Made by a program: the position numbers and the translations under genes. Under the pieces are notes generated by a model. That model worked only from the letters and a program-made list of their open reading frames with translations, searched no databases and was not told the origin of the DNA. A DNA stretch of 64,000 nucleotides, taken from assembly GCA_005503215.1 (NCBI GenBank), contig SCNS01000003.1, forward strand, positions 249,407 through 313,406, written 5' to 3'. The DNA comes from Sphingomonadaceae bacterium 3R27C6 (lineage in GTDB: Bacteria; Pseudomonadota; Alphaproteobacteria; Sphingomonadales; Sphingomonadaceae). Shown one piece after another: positions 8,678 through 17,126 of this stretch. Numbering within the stretch: the stretch's first letter is position 1; each line of letters opens with the position of its first letter.

Positions 8678-9649
8678 TTGCCTACCCGGCTCGGCTATCT
8701 GCTCATCGACGGCTTTGCTCTCATGTCTTACGCGCCGGTCATCGAGCCCTTTCGCGCCGCTAACCGCCTGTCGGGCGAGGACCATTACATCTGGCGTCAC
8801 TATTCCGTCGACGGAAGACCGGCGCTGGCCTCGAACGGCGTAACCCTGGCAGTCGACGGTTCGGTTGAATCGATGGGCGACATCGACATGCTGTTCGTCT
8901 GTGCAGGCGGCAACCCCGCATTGTTCCGGGACAAAGGCACATTTGCCCAACTCCGGCGTGCCGCACGCTTCGGGGTGCGGCTGGTGGGCGTATCGGGAGG
9001 TCCCTTCATACTCGCAAGGGCAGGATTACTCGACGGCTATCGCTGCACCATTCACTGGGAGCACGAGGCCGCCTTCCTTGAAACCTTTGCCGCGCCACGG
9101 CTTGAACGCGGCCTGTTCGTTCTCGACCGCGATCGCACAACCTGCGCTGGCGGCCTGGCAGGGCTTGATCTGGCGGTCACGCTGATCTCCCGGGATTTCG
9201 GCCCAAGGCTGGCACGCCGGGTAAGCGACTGGTATATTCAAGCCGAGCAGCGCCAAGGAGGCGGCGCGCAACGGCCCGATCCCGGACAGCGATACCGGAT
9301 ATCCAGCGAAGGCTTGGGCCGCGCACTGTCGGCGATGGAAGAGAATCTCGGCGAGCCACTTGATCGGTCTTCACTCGCTTCGGTCGCGAAAATGTCGGTC
9401 CGGCAATTGGAACGCCTGTTTGCCGCCCAACTGGGAACGACGATCGCGGTTCATTATCGAGCTTTGAGACTGGAGAGAGCCCGTCGCCTGTTGGCCGAAA
9501 CCGGCATGACGGTTGCCGAGGTGGCTACGGCATCAGGATTCGCAAACGGGAGCCACTTCTCGCGGGAATATAGGCGGCACTTTTCCATGCCGCCATCGGC
9601 ATCGCGCAGTGGATCCATTGCAGGGCAAATGCACCCGTTGGCGATATAA
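8678..9649 (+). CDS. GlxA family (DJ-1/PfpI-AraC) transcriptional regulator
   Basis: The protein has an N-terminal DJ-1/PfpI-like domain (about 1-190, LLIDGFALMSYAPVIEPFRAAN at the start, the inactive-amidotransferase-like VGVSGGPFILA in the middle) and a C-terminal AraC double HTH (about 210-320, with LASVAKMSVRQLERLF and VAEVATASGFANGSHFSREYRRHF). This is the architecture of GbdR- and SouR-type regulators, which control betaine and sarcosine catabolism in Pseudomonas. The TTG at 8678 is chosen because GGAGAG lies just upstream and the family begins MPTRxG. Its position divergent from soxB suggests it activates the sox operon. Confidence 0.88.
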   Translation: MPTRLGYLLIDGFALMSYAPVIEPFRAANRLSGEDHYIWRHYSVDGRPALASNGVTLAVDGSVESMGDIDMLFVCAGGNPALFRDKGTFAQLRRAARFGVRLVGVSGGPFILARAGLLDGYRCTIHWEHEAAFLETFAAPRLERGLFVLDRDRTTCAGGLAGLDLAVTLISRDFGPRLARRVSDWYIQAEQRQGGGAQRPDPGQRYRISSEGLGRALSAMEENLGEPLDRSSLASVAKMSVRQLERLFAAQLGTTIAVHYRALRLERARRLLAETGMTVAEVATASGFANGSHFSREYRRHFSMPPSASRSGSIAGQMHPLAI

Positions 9650-9658
9650 TGTCCTCGC

Positions 9659-9883
9659 TCGTTCTCGCTCACGCGAGCCAGCGAGACACATGCTTCCGAC
9701 GAGGCTTGCGCATTAGCAGCCGAAGCATTCGAGCCGAACGACCTTGTGAACCTGACGATCGCGATTGCGGCGATGAGCGCCTTCAACAGGCTGAGCGTAC
9801 CATTCCGTCTTCCGGTTGTGGCCGTTTCCAGACTGTCCGCTTCCGGACTAAGAATGAAAGAAGCAGATATTGAGATCCGCTAA
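9659..9883 (+). pseudogene. Remnant of a carboxymuconolactone decarboxylase/AhpD-like protein
   Basis: Reading this frame to the TAA at 9881 gives DEACALAAEAFEPNDLVNLTIAIAAMSAFNRLSVPFR split over two stretches. That is the C-terminal helix pair of the AhpD/CMD family, normally ELVdLTlaIaaiNaWNRl. No start codon or N-terminal CxxC half is present, so only the last third of the gene survives. It sits between the sox regulator and merR, where acquired DNA probably begins. Confidence 0.6.
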
Positions 9884-9970
9884 GGCGCCGTTCTTGCAAA
9901 AACCGACATGGGTCGGCGCTGCCTGACGTCGGCTAGCCGTCGGGAGACCGGCAACTACCTTGCACAGCGC

Positions 9971-10417
9971 TCATCCGCTCGCAGACGGATCGATCGAGCC
10001 GAATAGTGTCTCCAGCAGGGGGCATTCCGGGGTCTTGCCATCCGCGCATCGCACGACGGTGTCGGCAAGCACCGACTCCATGGCCTGAAGATCCGCGATC
10101 TTGGTACGAATGTCGGTCAAATGGGCCGCGGCGACTTCGCGCGCTTCGGCGCACGGGCGATCGCGGTCCTCGGCCAACCGCAGCAGCGCGCGGATCTCGT
10201 CCAGCGTGAAGCCCAGTTCCCGCGCGCGCCGCACAAAGCCGAGGCGCATGAGATGACCATGGCCATAGAGCCGGTGACCGCCGTCGCTGCGTGCAGGCGC
10301 GGGTAGCAGGCCTATTTTCTCATAGTAGCGGATGGTCTCGATGTTACACCCGGTGCGCCGCGACAGCATCCCGATTGGAAGCCGGGGCGCTGTGTCCTGC
10401 AGATTTTTCCGATCCAT
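9971..10417 (-). CDS. merR: Mercury-responsive MerR regulator
   Basis: The 148 residues show an N-terminal winged HTH (IGMLSRRTGCNIETIRYYEKIGLL), a long coiled-coil dimer helix and the three mercury-binding cysteines in the expected places: one in RPCAEA and two in the C-terminal loop CADGKTPECP. With all three present, it should bind Hg(II) rather than act as a CueR-type copper sensor. It is transcribed divergently from merTPA, with the operator between them, and would both repress and, with mercury, activate the operon. Confidence 0.93.
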   Translation of the reverse strand: MDRKNLQDTAPRLPIGMLSRRTGCNIETIRYYEKIGLLPAPARSDGGHRLYGHGHLMRLGFVRRARELGFTLDEIRALLRLAEDRDRPCAEAREVAAAHLTDIRTKIADLQAMESVLADTVVRCADGKTPECPLLETLFGSIDPSASG

Positions 10418-10430
10418 GATGAATTACCTC

Positions 10431-10461
10431 TTGAACCTGTAGCCACTACAGATCCTATCTA
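10431..10461 (+). promoter_or_regulatory. merT promoter with MerR operator
   Basis: A -35 box TTGAAC (10431-10436) and a -10 box TATCTA (10456-10461) are separated by 19 bp, the over-long spacer that MerR-family activators correct by DNA distortion. The spacer contains a perfect dyad CTGTAG-CCA-CTACAG at 10437-10451. This is the expected layout of a mer promoter-operator. Confidence 0.85.
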
Positions 10462-10491
10462 GGGTCAACAACGTGATTCGGAGAACAGAAA

Positions 10492-10863
10492 ATGACTCAA
10501 CCTGAAACGGCTTCCAAACGAGGTACGTGGGTTGCGATTGCCGCAGGAAGTCTCGGCGCGATTGGCGCAGCCTCGTGTTGCATCGTCCCGCTGGTGCTCT
10601 TCACTCTGGGCGTCAGTGGCGCATGGATCGGCAACCTGACCGCGCTCGCCCCCTATCAGCCCATCTTCCTGGCGGTGGCCATCGCCTTTCTGGCGGCCGG
10701 GTTCTGGCGGATCTACCGTCGACCACAGGCGGTATGCGCCGAGGGCGAATGCGGCACGCCTTCCTCCAACCGCCTGGCAAAGACGGCCTTGTGGCTTGCA
10801 ACGGCGCTGATCGGACTCGCCGTCCTCTTCCCCTATCTCGCCCCCCTATTCCTCGAAGTTTGA
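10492..10863 (+). CDS. merT: Mercuric ion transporter MerT
   Basis: This inner-membrane protein of 123 residues brings Hg(II) into the cytoplasm for MerA. It has three hydrophobic segments, the vicinal pair in GAASCCIVPLVLFTLG within the first helix, and a second pair (CAEGEC) in the cytoplasmic loop, as in classical MerT. It is the first gene after the mer operator; merP follows after 11 bp. Confidence 0.95.
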   Translation: MTQPETASKRGTWVAIAAGSLGAIGAASCCIVPLVLFTLGVSGAWIGNLTALAPYQPIFLAVAIAFLAAGFWRIYRRPQAVCAEGECGTPSSNRLAKTALWLATALIGLAVLFPYLAPLFLEV

Positions 10864-10874
10864 ACAAGGAGACC

Positions 10875-11159
10875 ATGATGAAGAAGCTTACCCTGCTCGC
10901 GGCCGCGGCTGTGCTGTTCGCATCCGGCCCGGCCTTTGCCGCAATCCGGACCGTGACCCTGGCCGTCGAGAACATGACTTGCGCGACCTGCGGCCCCGTA
11001 GTCAAAAAGAGCCTGTCGCGCGTACCCGGCGTGACCGCCGTCGAAGTGTCAGCCGAAGCGCATACCGCGACCGTCACCTATGACGACGCCAAGGCCAGCA
11101 CCAAGGCGTTGATCGCGGCGACCACCAACGCCGGCTACCCTTCGCAAGTCCGCAAGTGA
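10875..11159 (+). CDS. merP: Periplasmic mercury-binding protein MerP
   Basis: The 94-residue precursor starts MMKKLTLLAAAAVLFASGPAFA, a clear Sec signal peptide cleaved near residue 22. The rest is one heavy-metal-associated domain with the GMTCxxC-type motif ENMTCATCGP. It hands periplasmic mercury to MerT. AAGGAG at 10865-10870 lies just before the ATG at 10875; the ATG at 10878 could also serve. Confidence 0.95.
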   Translation: MMKKLTLLAAAAVLFASGPAFAAIRTVTLAVENMTCATCGPVVKKSLSRVPGVTAVEVSAEAHTATVTYDDAKASTKALIAATTNAGYPSQVRK

Positions 11160-11169
11160 AAGCCGGATC

Positions 11170-12609
11170 ATGAGTGATTGCTGCAATCCGGTCGATCGCC
11201 CTCAGGGCAAGACGTACGATCTTATCGTCGTGGGCGGCGGATCGGCTGGTTTCTCGGCCGCGATCACCGCGGCGGAGCAAGGGGCTCAGGTCGCCGTTAT
11301 CGGTGCGGGCACCATCGGAGGAACCTGCGTCAATGTCGGCTGCGTTCCTTCCAAGGCGCTGATCCGCGCGGTCGAGAGCATCCACCACGCCAATGCCGCG
11401 CCGATGCGGTTCAAGGGTGTCGAGGCCCAGGCACGAACGGCCGATTGGGGCCAGATGATCGCAGAAAAGGACGCACTCGTCTCGAGCCTTCGCCAGGCGA
11501 AATATGCGGACCTCCTGCCTCTCTACAATAATGTCGCCTACCATGAAGGCACGGCGCGGCTCGTCGGTAATGGCGTCGAGACCGGTGGAAGGCGGTTCAT
11601 CGCCGACCGGGTCGTGATTGCGACAGGTACTCGTCCGGCTGCACCGGCTATCCCGGGCCTTCCGGATGTCGATACGCTCGACAGCACGACCGCGCTCGAC
11701 CTGACCGAATTGCCGAAATCGATGATCGTCCTCGGAGGCGGCTATATCGGTGTGGAACTCGCTCAGATGTTCTCGCGCGCCGGTGTCGACGTGACGCTCG
11801 TTTGCCGTAGCCGCCTTCTCCCTGAGATGGAGCCGGAGATCGGCGCCGCGCTGACCGACTATCTTTCGAGCGAAGGCATCACCGTCTTTGGCAACCTCGC
11901 CTATCAGTCGGTCCACAAGACGGCGGAAGGGGGCTCTGCGCTCACCGTCCTGCGCGACGGGGTCGCCGAAACCATCGTCGCGGAGCGCCTTCTCGTGGCG
12001 ACCGGGCGCGCCCCGAATGTGGAGGACCTCGGTCTCATCGAGGCGGGGGTGAAGCAGACGCTCAGCGGTGCCATCCTTGTCGATGACCATATGCGAACCT
12101 CTGTGCGCGGCGTCTATGCCGCCGGGGACGTGACCGGCCGAGACCAGTTCGTCTACATGGCGGCCTATGGTGCAAAGATCGCCGCCAAGAACGCCTTGAA
12201 CGGCGACAGTCTGAGGTACGACAATTCGGCCATGCCGGCCGTCGTATTCAGCGATCCGCAGGTAGCCAGCGTCGGCTTCACCGAAGCGCAGGCTATCGCG
12301 GCAGGATATGCCACTCGAACGTCGACCCTCCCGCTCGAAAATGTCCCGCGCGCATTGGCGGCCCGCGACACGCGCGGTCTGATCAAACTGGTGGCGGATG
12401 GCCGGACCCGCAAGCTGCTGGGCGCACACATCCTGGCGCCGGAAGGTGCGGACAGTATCCAGACCGCCGCCATGGCGATCCGCTGCGGTCTCACGATCGA
12501 CGATCTGGCAGAGACGATTTTCCCCTATCTGACCACGGTCGAAGGCCTGAAGCTGGCGGCGCAGACATTCGACCGGGATGTGAAAAGGCTGTCCTGCTGT
12601 GCAGGCTAG
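11170..12609 (+). CDS. merA: Mercuric reductase
   Basis: MerA reduces Hg(II) to volatile Hg(0) with NADPH and FAD. The 479 residues begin directly with the FAD Rossmann fold (YDLIVVGGGSAGFSAAI), followed by the redox disulfide GGTCVNVGCVPSKAL, the NADPH-binding VLGGGYIGVELAQMF and the dimerisation domain. The C-terminal vicinal pair LSCCAG that receives mercury from the partner subunit is present. It lacks the N-terminal NmerA metal-binding domain found in longer forms. An extra MSDCC at the N-terminus may partly substitute. Confidence 0.96.
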   Translation: MSDCCNPVDRPQGKTYDLIVVGGGSAGFSAAITAAEQGAQVAVIGAGTIGGTCVNVGCVPSKALIRAVESIHHANAAPMRFKGVEAQARTADWGQMIAEKDALVSSLRQAKYADLLPLYNNVAYHEGTARLVGNGVETGGRRFIADRVVIATGTRPAAPAIPGLPDVDTLDSTTALDLTELPKSMIVLGGGYIGVELAQMFSRAGVDVTLVCRSRLLPEMEPEIGAALTDYLSSEGITVFGNLAYQSVHKTAEGGSALTVLRDGVAETIVAERLLVATGRAPNVEDLGLIEAGVKQTLSGAILVDDHMRTSVRGVYAAGDVTGRDQFVYMAAYGAKIAAKNALNGDSLRYDNSAMPAVVFSDPQVASVGFTEAQAIAAGYATRTSTLPLENVPRALAARDTRGLIKLVADGRTRKLLGAHILAPEGADSIQTAAMAIRCGLTIDDLAETIFPYLTTVEGLKLAAQTFDRDVKRLSCCAG

Positions 12610-12642
12610 GATTGCCCAGTCCTGTCGCTGCGGTGAGATGAC

Positions 12643-13059
12643 ATGAGTAGCCCGCGCGGTTCCGATCCCGGCAGCGGCGCTACGGATTGGTCGGGTAGCT
12701 GGCGCACGCTTGTCGGGCTCTGGGGCATTCCGGGCGTGGCCATGCTGGCCGCCATGTGGCTGGGACCCACGCCCCGCGCGGTCATCTGGACCGTCATGCT
12801 CGTCGGCATGGGCACGGCTTGCATCATGAACGCCCGACGATGCGGACGGACTCATTGCCGTTTCACGGGACCGTTCCTGATTGCGATGGCGACACTCGTC
12901 GTTGGCTACGCAATCGGGATGCTGCCGCTGGGACCACATGGCTGGCGCATTCTGGGCGGAGTCACGCTTGGCGGTTTTGCTGCTCTGTGGTGGGGCAGCG
13001 AACGGGCTTGGGGGATGTTCTCGCGTTCCAGGGATGTTAGTGCTTCTCGCAACTGCTAG
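12643..13059 (+). CDS. Cysteine-containing membrane protein of the mer operon, function unknown
   Basis: This 138-residue protein has four predicted membrane segments. In the middle it carries a cysteine cluster TACIMNARRCGRTHCRFTGP between hydrophobic helices, with a last Cys at the C-terminus. It follows merA by 33 bp in the same direction, so it is probably expressed with the mer genes. The cysteines suggest a metal-related role, but it is not MerC, MerE or MerF by motif and I do not assign a function. Confidence 0.7.
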   Translation: MSSPRGSDPGSGATDWSGSWRTLVGLWGIPGVAMLAAMWLGPTPRAVIWTVMLVGMGTACIMNARRCGRTHCRFTGPFLIAMATLVVGYAIGMLPLGPHGWRILGGVTLGGFAALWWGSERAWGMFSRSRDVSASRNC

Positions 13060-13191
13060 GTTTCGCGCGAAATCGGACGCCCGTGCACTGCCATTGGGGC
13101 CTATTTTCAAACGACCGGTTTGGGCCACGCATCGCTGGCTAAGAATGGCCGGGATCAGGCGCAAAGCGGCTGCACCGCGTTGCGTCCGAGG

Positions 13192-13653
13192 CTAGGCCCA
13201 GATGGCTACGCCGACCAGCGTCAAGAACATTCCGCACAGCACCCCGCCCGTGCCTGCCCAAGTGACCCACCAGTCCTGCTCGTCATTCGAGCGCTTCTGC
13301 TTGATCATGCCCTCGACCCGGCCAAGCGACCGCGCGAGCGCGTCGCTTGCCTCGCCGAGGATCTTGCGGTCATCAGCCCGGTAGGTCATCAATCCTTCGT
13401 GCATTTCCGTAGCAACCGTCAGCGGCGTGAGCTGCATCGCCGGGCGCTTGTTGATACTTTCCATTTGGTTTTCGAGCTGGCCGAGCCGCGACGCGATGTC
13501 TCGCAAGGTGAGCGAATAATCGGGCAGCTCGTCCTTGGCCGAGGTCAGGCCTTGGATCGCGGTTCGTTGCAGCGAGATTTCCTGGCGCAGCTGTTCGAAG
13601 GCGGTGGCGGCATCGGCGGGCTGCCGGAGAGTGCGGGCTGGTTTCTGGGTCAT
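13192..13653 (-). CDS. DUF6118-like protein downstream of the relaxase
   Basis: The 153-residue protein has a long, charged, probably coiled-coil N-terminal part (about 20-115) and a single C-terminal transmembrane segment (WWVTWAGTGGVLCGMFLTLVGVAIW). Proteins of this shape are often found just after MobA/TraA relaxase genes in alphaproteobacterial mobile elements, and it lies 9 bp after that gene here. It is likely membrane-anchored with a cytoplasmic coil; its role in transfer is not known. Confidence 0.6.
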   Translation of the reverse strand: MTQKPARTLRQPADAATAFEQLRQEISLQRTAIQGLTSAKDELPDYSLTLRDIASRLGQLENQMESINKRPAMQLTPLTVATEMHEGLMTYRADDRKILGEASDALARSLGRVEGMIKQKRSNDEQDWWVTWAGTGGVLCGMFLTLVGVAIWA

Positions 13654-13662
13654 GGCAGCAGC

Positions 13663-16614
13663 TTACATCGAGATACCCATGCCGCGTCCACGCCCGAGAT
13701 ATTGCTGGAGATCATGAGACAGCGTTTTCCCTCTCACAGCGTCTAAACCCAGCTGAGCGCGGCGATTCTGCAGCAGCGACTCGAGCTGCGGGTCGCGGTG
13801 CAGGCTCTTCACCATGTCGTTGAGGTTGGCGCGCGCCTCGTCGCGCGCGGCATAGGTTGGCGCCTTGCGCGCCTGCGCGCTTTCCTTCTTCCACGCGGCG
13901 ACGAACAGCTCGGCGCGCTTCTCGGTCTCGGCGGCGAGCCGGACGCGATCGCGTGCCGCGCGTTCGGCTGCTGCTCTTTCTGCAACACGGGCCGCGTCTC
14001 GGCGGCCCATCGCCGCCATCGCGCCCGCGGTCCGCCCCTCCGCCGCGTCGTTCGTAAGCTCATAGCTCTTCCCGAACGCTTCGCGCAGATCATTCGCGCC
14101 CCCGGGGCGGAGCGCATCGAGTTCCGCCCGGGCCTTGCGATAGGCGTCGATCTCGTGCGGCAACTCCTTGCCGCCGGCGCGCCGGATATCGACGATCTGC
14201 TTCGTGATGCCCGCGAAGCGCTCGACCGCCTTGTCGAGCGGGGAGCGCGACAAGTTGGCATCGATCGACCGGGCGCTGATGCGGACCTCGGCAAACTTGA
14301 CCGGGCGCGTCCGTTCGGGCGTCGCGGGATCCGGCAGCTCGCGCGAGACACCCAGGTTCAGTCCGTCGAAGATGCCCCGCTTGGGCTCGGTAGACTTCGC
14401 GGGTGCCGGAACCCGATAGTCGCTTGCCATGTCTTTGCCGCGCTCGCGCGAGGCGGCGCGCACGAGCTTGTTCTGGGTCGCAAAATCGTCGCGGCCATAA
14501 TATAAATCCACCTGCTCGCGATGCCTGGACAGCGCGACGTAAGTCGAGTGGCTGTCTACCCCCGGCGTCGCGAGCACCTGAACCCGATCGACGGTCATGC
14601 CCTGCGCCTTGTGGATCGTCGCGGCATAGCCGTGCTCGACATGGGCGTAATCTTTAAGGTCGAACGTCACACTGCGCCCGTCGTCGAGCATCACCGCCAT
14701 GCGCATGCGGTCGACATTCTGGACGGTCCCGAGCGACCCGTTCTTCACGCCCATACCGCGCTCATTCTGCAGGAACATGACGCGATCCCCCTCAGCGAAC
14801 CCGCGCTCGCCGCGCTCGACGGTAAGAGTGATTTCATTGCCGAGCGCACCGCTCGCCTTCAGGCAATCGCGAACTTCTTCGTTGAGAGCGCGCACCTCGT
14901 CATTGGTGTGGGTCAGGATGATTCGGCTGGCGTCCGGATGATGCTGGCGATCACGATCCCAGGCATCCACCAGCTCGACACGCGCGGCCTCGCGGGTATC
15001 GGAGGCGTGGACAAATCCCGCGTCGGCATAGCGACCGATTGCATCACCGGTCCGGCCCGTTGCGAGTTCGCGCGTCGCCTCGCGCTGCCAGTCCTCCTGC
15101 TGCCGCCGGATATCCACAATCTCGACGGCGCCGTGGCGTTCGGCGACAGACCGGAACGCTGCTCCGGCCTCGATCGCCTGGAGCTGCTGCGGATCACCGA
15201 CCAGCACGGCCTTGGCGCCCTGCCGCTCGGCTTCGGACACAACGCGCTCGAGCTGGCGCGTACCAACCATGCCTGCCTCGTCGATCACGAGGATATGCTT
15301 GTCGGTCAGCCGATCACGATCCTGACCCCAAGCATGTTCGAGACTGGCGAGCGTCCGCGAGCCGATGCCCGAGCCATGTTCAAGCCCCTCGGCGGCAATG
15401 CCCGAGAGCGCTGCGCCCTGCACATGATAGCCCGCGGCCTCCCAAGCTTCGCGCGCGACACCCAGGATCGCGCTCTTCCCCGTCCCGGCATAACCAATGA
15501 CGTTACTGACACCGCGTGCGGATGTGACGTGCTCGACCGCGGCGCGCTGTTCGGCGGAGAGATCGAGACCGCGCTCCCATGCACGCGACAAGGCAAGTTC
15601 GCGATGACGATCGGCAACGCCGTGATGACGCCGCGCATCAAGCGTCGCGGTCGCGCGTTCGAGCCGCTGCTCGGTCTCGATCATTGATCGCGAAGTGAAC
15701 CGATCCTCCCTGCGCCCGTCTTGGCCGAGCGCGACGAGGTCGGGCGAGGATTTGATTGCCGCCATCGCAGCATCGAACTGCACCTTTCCGTCGCTGTGTC
15801 GGTGCACGAACATCGCAAGATCACGGGTTGTGAAAGTCGCCTGCCGGCGCGTGATCGCGTCGAGCGCGATCTCGGGATGGGCGAGGATCTTGTCGCCGTT
15901 CGACCGCGCGATCTCAAGATGCTCGGCGAGCCGATCGGCTTCGAGCCCCTGCCCCGCCATGCGCGATGCGGCAGGACCGATTTTATGCTGCGGTTCGAGG
16001 TCGATGCCCTGCACTTCCAGGGTCCGATGATCGACGCGCGCGTCGATATCGAGCTCGGCCAAGCGGGCGTTCACATGATCTGCCCAGGCTTCGCGCCAAT
16101 GAGTCAAAAGCTCGGTGCGGTTCCAGTCGCGAACCTTGGCGCCGAACTCGGCGCTGCCCTCCTCACCAATGCGGATCTCGCGCATCGTCAACATGACATG
16201 CGCGTGCGGCCGCGCCAGCCCATCGGCGCCGATATCCCAATGGATATTGAGGTCGGCGATCATGCCGCGATCGACGAACACGGCTTGCACAAAATCACGA
16301 GCCAGCGCGATGCCCTCTGCCTCGGTCATCTCGCGCGGGATCGCGAACTCGATCTCGCGCGCGAGCTGCGCGTCCTTGCGAAGCTCGGCCGCCTCGACAT
16401 CGTTCCAGAGTTGCTCGCGATCCGTCCAGCGTTCGTCGGCACCGTCGGGCAGCAGCACCTCGCTGTGCACCACGCCCGCCTTGTTCGAGAAATCATGGCT
16501 GCGACCAAGCCGCTCGTCGTGGAGGCGGTCGGCCGAACGATAGGCCGCGGCGGCGACGGCGCTGCTGCCAGCGGCGCGGGAAATGACTTTTGCCGAGAAA
16601 TGATAGATCGCCAT
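13663..16614 (-). CDS. traA: Ti-type TraA/MobA relaxase-helicase
   Basis: This bifunctional protein nicks oriT and unwinds the transferred strand. The 983 residues start MAIYHFSAKVISRAAGSSAV, the MobA/MobL (MOBQ) N-terminus, with the metal-binding His cluster in HWDIGADGLARPHAHVMLT near residue 140. From about residue 390 there is a TraI/RecD-like helicase: Walker A GYAGTGKSAIL, Walker B VIDEAGMVGTRQL, GDPQQLQAIEAGAAF and the C-terminal YAATIHKAQGMTVDRV. The start at 16614 is preferred over an upstream in-frame ATG. It is divergent from traC/traD with the candidate oriT between, the same layout as in Ti plasmids. Confidence 0.93.
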   Translation of the reverse strand: MAIYHFSAKVISRAAGSSAVAAAAYRSADRLHDERLGRSHDFSNKAGVVHSEVLLPDGADERWTDREQLWNDVEAAELRKDAQLAREIEFAIPREMTEAEGIALARDFVQAVFVDRGMIADLNIHWDIGADGLARPHAHVMLTMREIRIGEEGSAEFGAKVRDWNRTELLTHWREAWADHVNARLAELDIDARVDHRTLEVQGIDLEPQHKIGPAASRMAGQGLEADRLAEHLEIARSNGDKILAHPEIALDAITRRQATFTTRDLAMFVHRHSDGKVQFDAAMAAIKSSPDLVALGQDGRREDRFTSRSMIETEQRLERATATLDARRHHGVADRHRELALSRAWERGLDLSAEQRAAVEHVTSARGVSNVIGYAGTGKSAILGVAREAWEAAGYHVQGAALSGIAAEGLEHGSGIGSRTLASLEHAWGQDRDRLTDKHILVIDEAGMVGTRQLERVVSEAERQGAKAVLVGDPQQLQAIEAGAAFRSVAERHGAVEIVDIRRQQEDWQREATRELATGRTGDAIGRYADAGFVHASDTREAARVELVDAWDRDRQHHPDASRIILTHTNDEVRALNEEVRDCLKASGALGNEITLTVERGERGFAEGDRVMFLQNERGMGVKNGSLGTVQNVDRMRMAVMLDDGRSVTFDLKDYAHVEHGYAATIHKAQGMTVDRVQVLATPGVDSHSTYVALSRHREQVDLYYGRDDFATQNKLVRAASRERGKDMASDYRVPAPAKSTEPKRGIFDGLNLGVSRELPDPATPERTRPVKFAEVRISARSIDANLSRSPLDKAVERFAGITKQIVDIRRAGGKELPHEIDAYRKARAELDALRPGGANDLREAFGKSYELTNDAAEGRTAGAMAAMGRRDAARVAERAAAERAARDRVRLAAETEKRAELFVAAWKKESAQARKAPTYAARDEARANLNDMVKSLHRDPQLESLLQNRRAQLGLDAVRGKTLSHDLQQYLGRGRGMGISM

Positions 16615-16643
16615 GGCGGCCATCCATTTACAGCAAAACGAGC

Positions 16644-16672
16644 ACGTCGGCACGACGTATAAGCGCGCCCTC
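16644..16672 (+). other. Probable origin of transfer (Q-type nick region)
   Basis: An inverted repeat ACGTCG-GCA-CGACGT (16644-16658) is followed by TAAGCGCGCCCTC (16660-16672). This differs at one base from the RSF1010 nick region TAAGTGCGCCCTC and resembles the Ti plasmid core around GACGTATAA and GCGCCCT. A small hairpin just before the nick is the usual oriT arrangement. It lies 30 bp upstream of the MobA-type relaxase start, between traA and traC, exactly where Ti-like oriT sites lie. Confidence 0.75.
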
Positions 16673-16786
16673 ACACGATTTCATCGCGCTCGGGATCACA
16701 GCTTCTCACAAGATTTCAGCTACTTGAATGACGTTGAGACACGGCATAGCTGGTTCGTCCGCCCCACTTGAACGGAAGGACAGACG

Positions 16787-17110
16787 ATGCGTAAACCGCG
16801 TGATTATGACGCCGAACTCCAGGCGCTCACCGACAAAGCGAAAGCCCTCAAGACGAAGAAGCAAGGGCAGCTCGGCGAGCTGGTGTTGGCAACCGGCGCC
16901 GACGCGCTGTCAATCGAGCAGCTCGCCGGCGCGCTTCTCGATGCGGTCGGCGCCGAGGCGGCGCGGAAGGAGGCGTGGCGCAAGAGCGGCGCGAGCTTCT
17001 TTCGCGGAGACGGCGCCCGTACTCGCAAAGGCGCTGGCCGGAACGCAGGCGGCGGCGCGCCGAGCGGTGCAAGCACGGAACCGCCTTCAGGCGAAGCGGG
17101 CGCGTCATGA
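16787..17110 (+). CDS. traC: TraC-like conjugal transfer accessory protein
   Basis: The 107-residue protein starts MRKPRDYDAELQALTDKAKALKTKK with a charged helical coil and a GELVLATGADALSIEQLAGALL segment, like the TraC accessory proteins encoded beside oriT in Ti-type systems. The C-terminal third is Gly/Ser-rich and likely disordered. It is divergent from the relaxase gene and runs directly into traD. It probably helps assemble the relaxosome at oriT. Confidence 0.7.
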   Translation: MRKPRDYDAELQALTDKAKALKTKKQGQLGELVLATGADALSIEQLAGALLDAVGAEAARKEAWRKSGASFFRGDGARTRKGAGRNAGGGAPSGASTEPPSGEAGAS

Positions 17111-17126
17111 CACGCGGGAATGGCAG

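Noticed and set aside
9971..10417. CueR/CadR-type metal regulator instead of MerR
   Set aside because: All three mercury ligands of MerR are in place and the gene is divergent from merTPA with a 19-bp-spacer operator.
11074..13164. Long minus-strand open frame (about 696 codons) across merA
   Set aside because: It is antisense to merA and its neighbour, Arg/His/Asp-rich and without family motifs; it arises from high-GC codon bias.
13060..13191. Left attachment repeat of the island next to mer
   Set aside because: No stretch matching the 3' end of tRNA-Cys was found here or elsewhere left of the integrase by eye.
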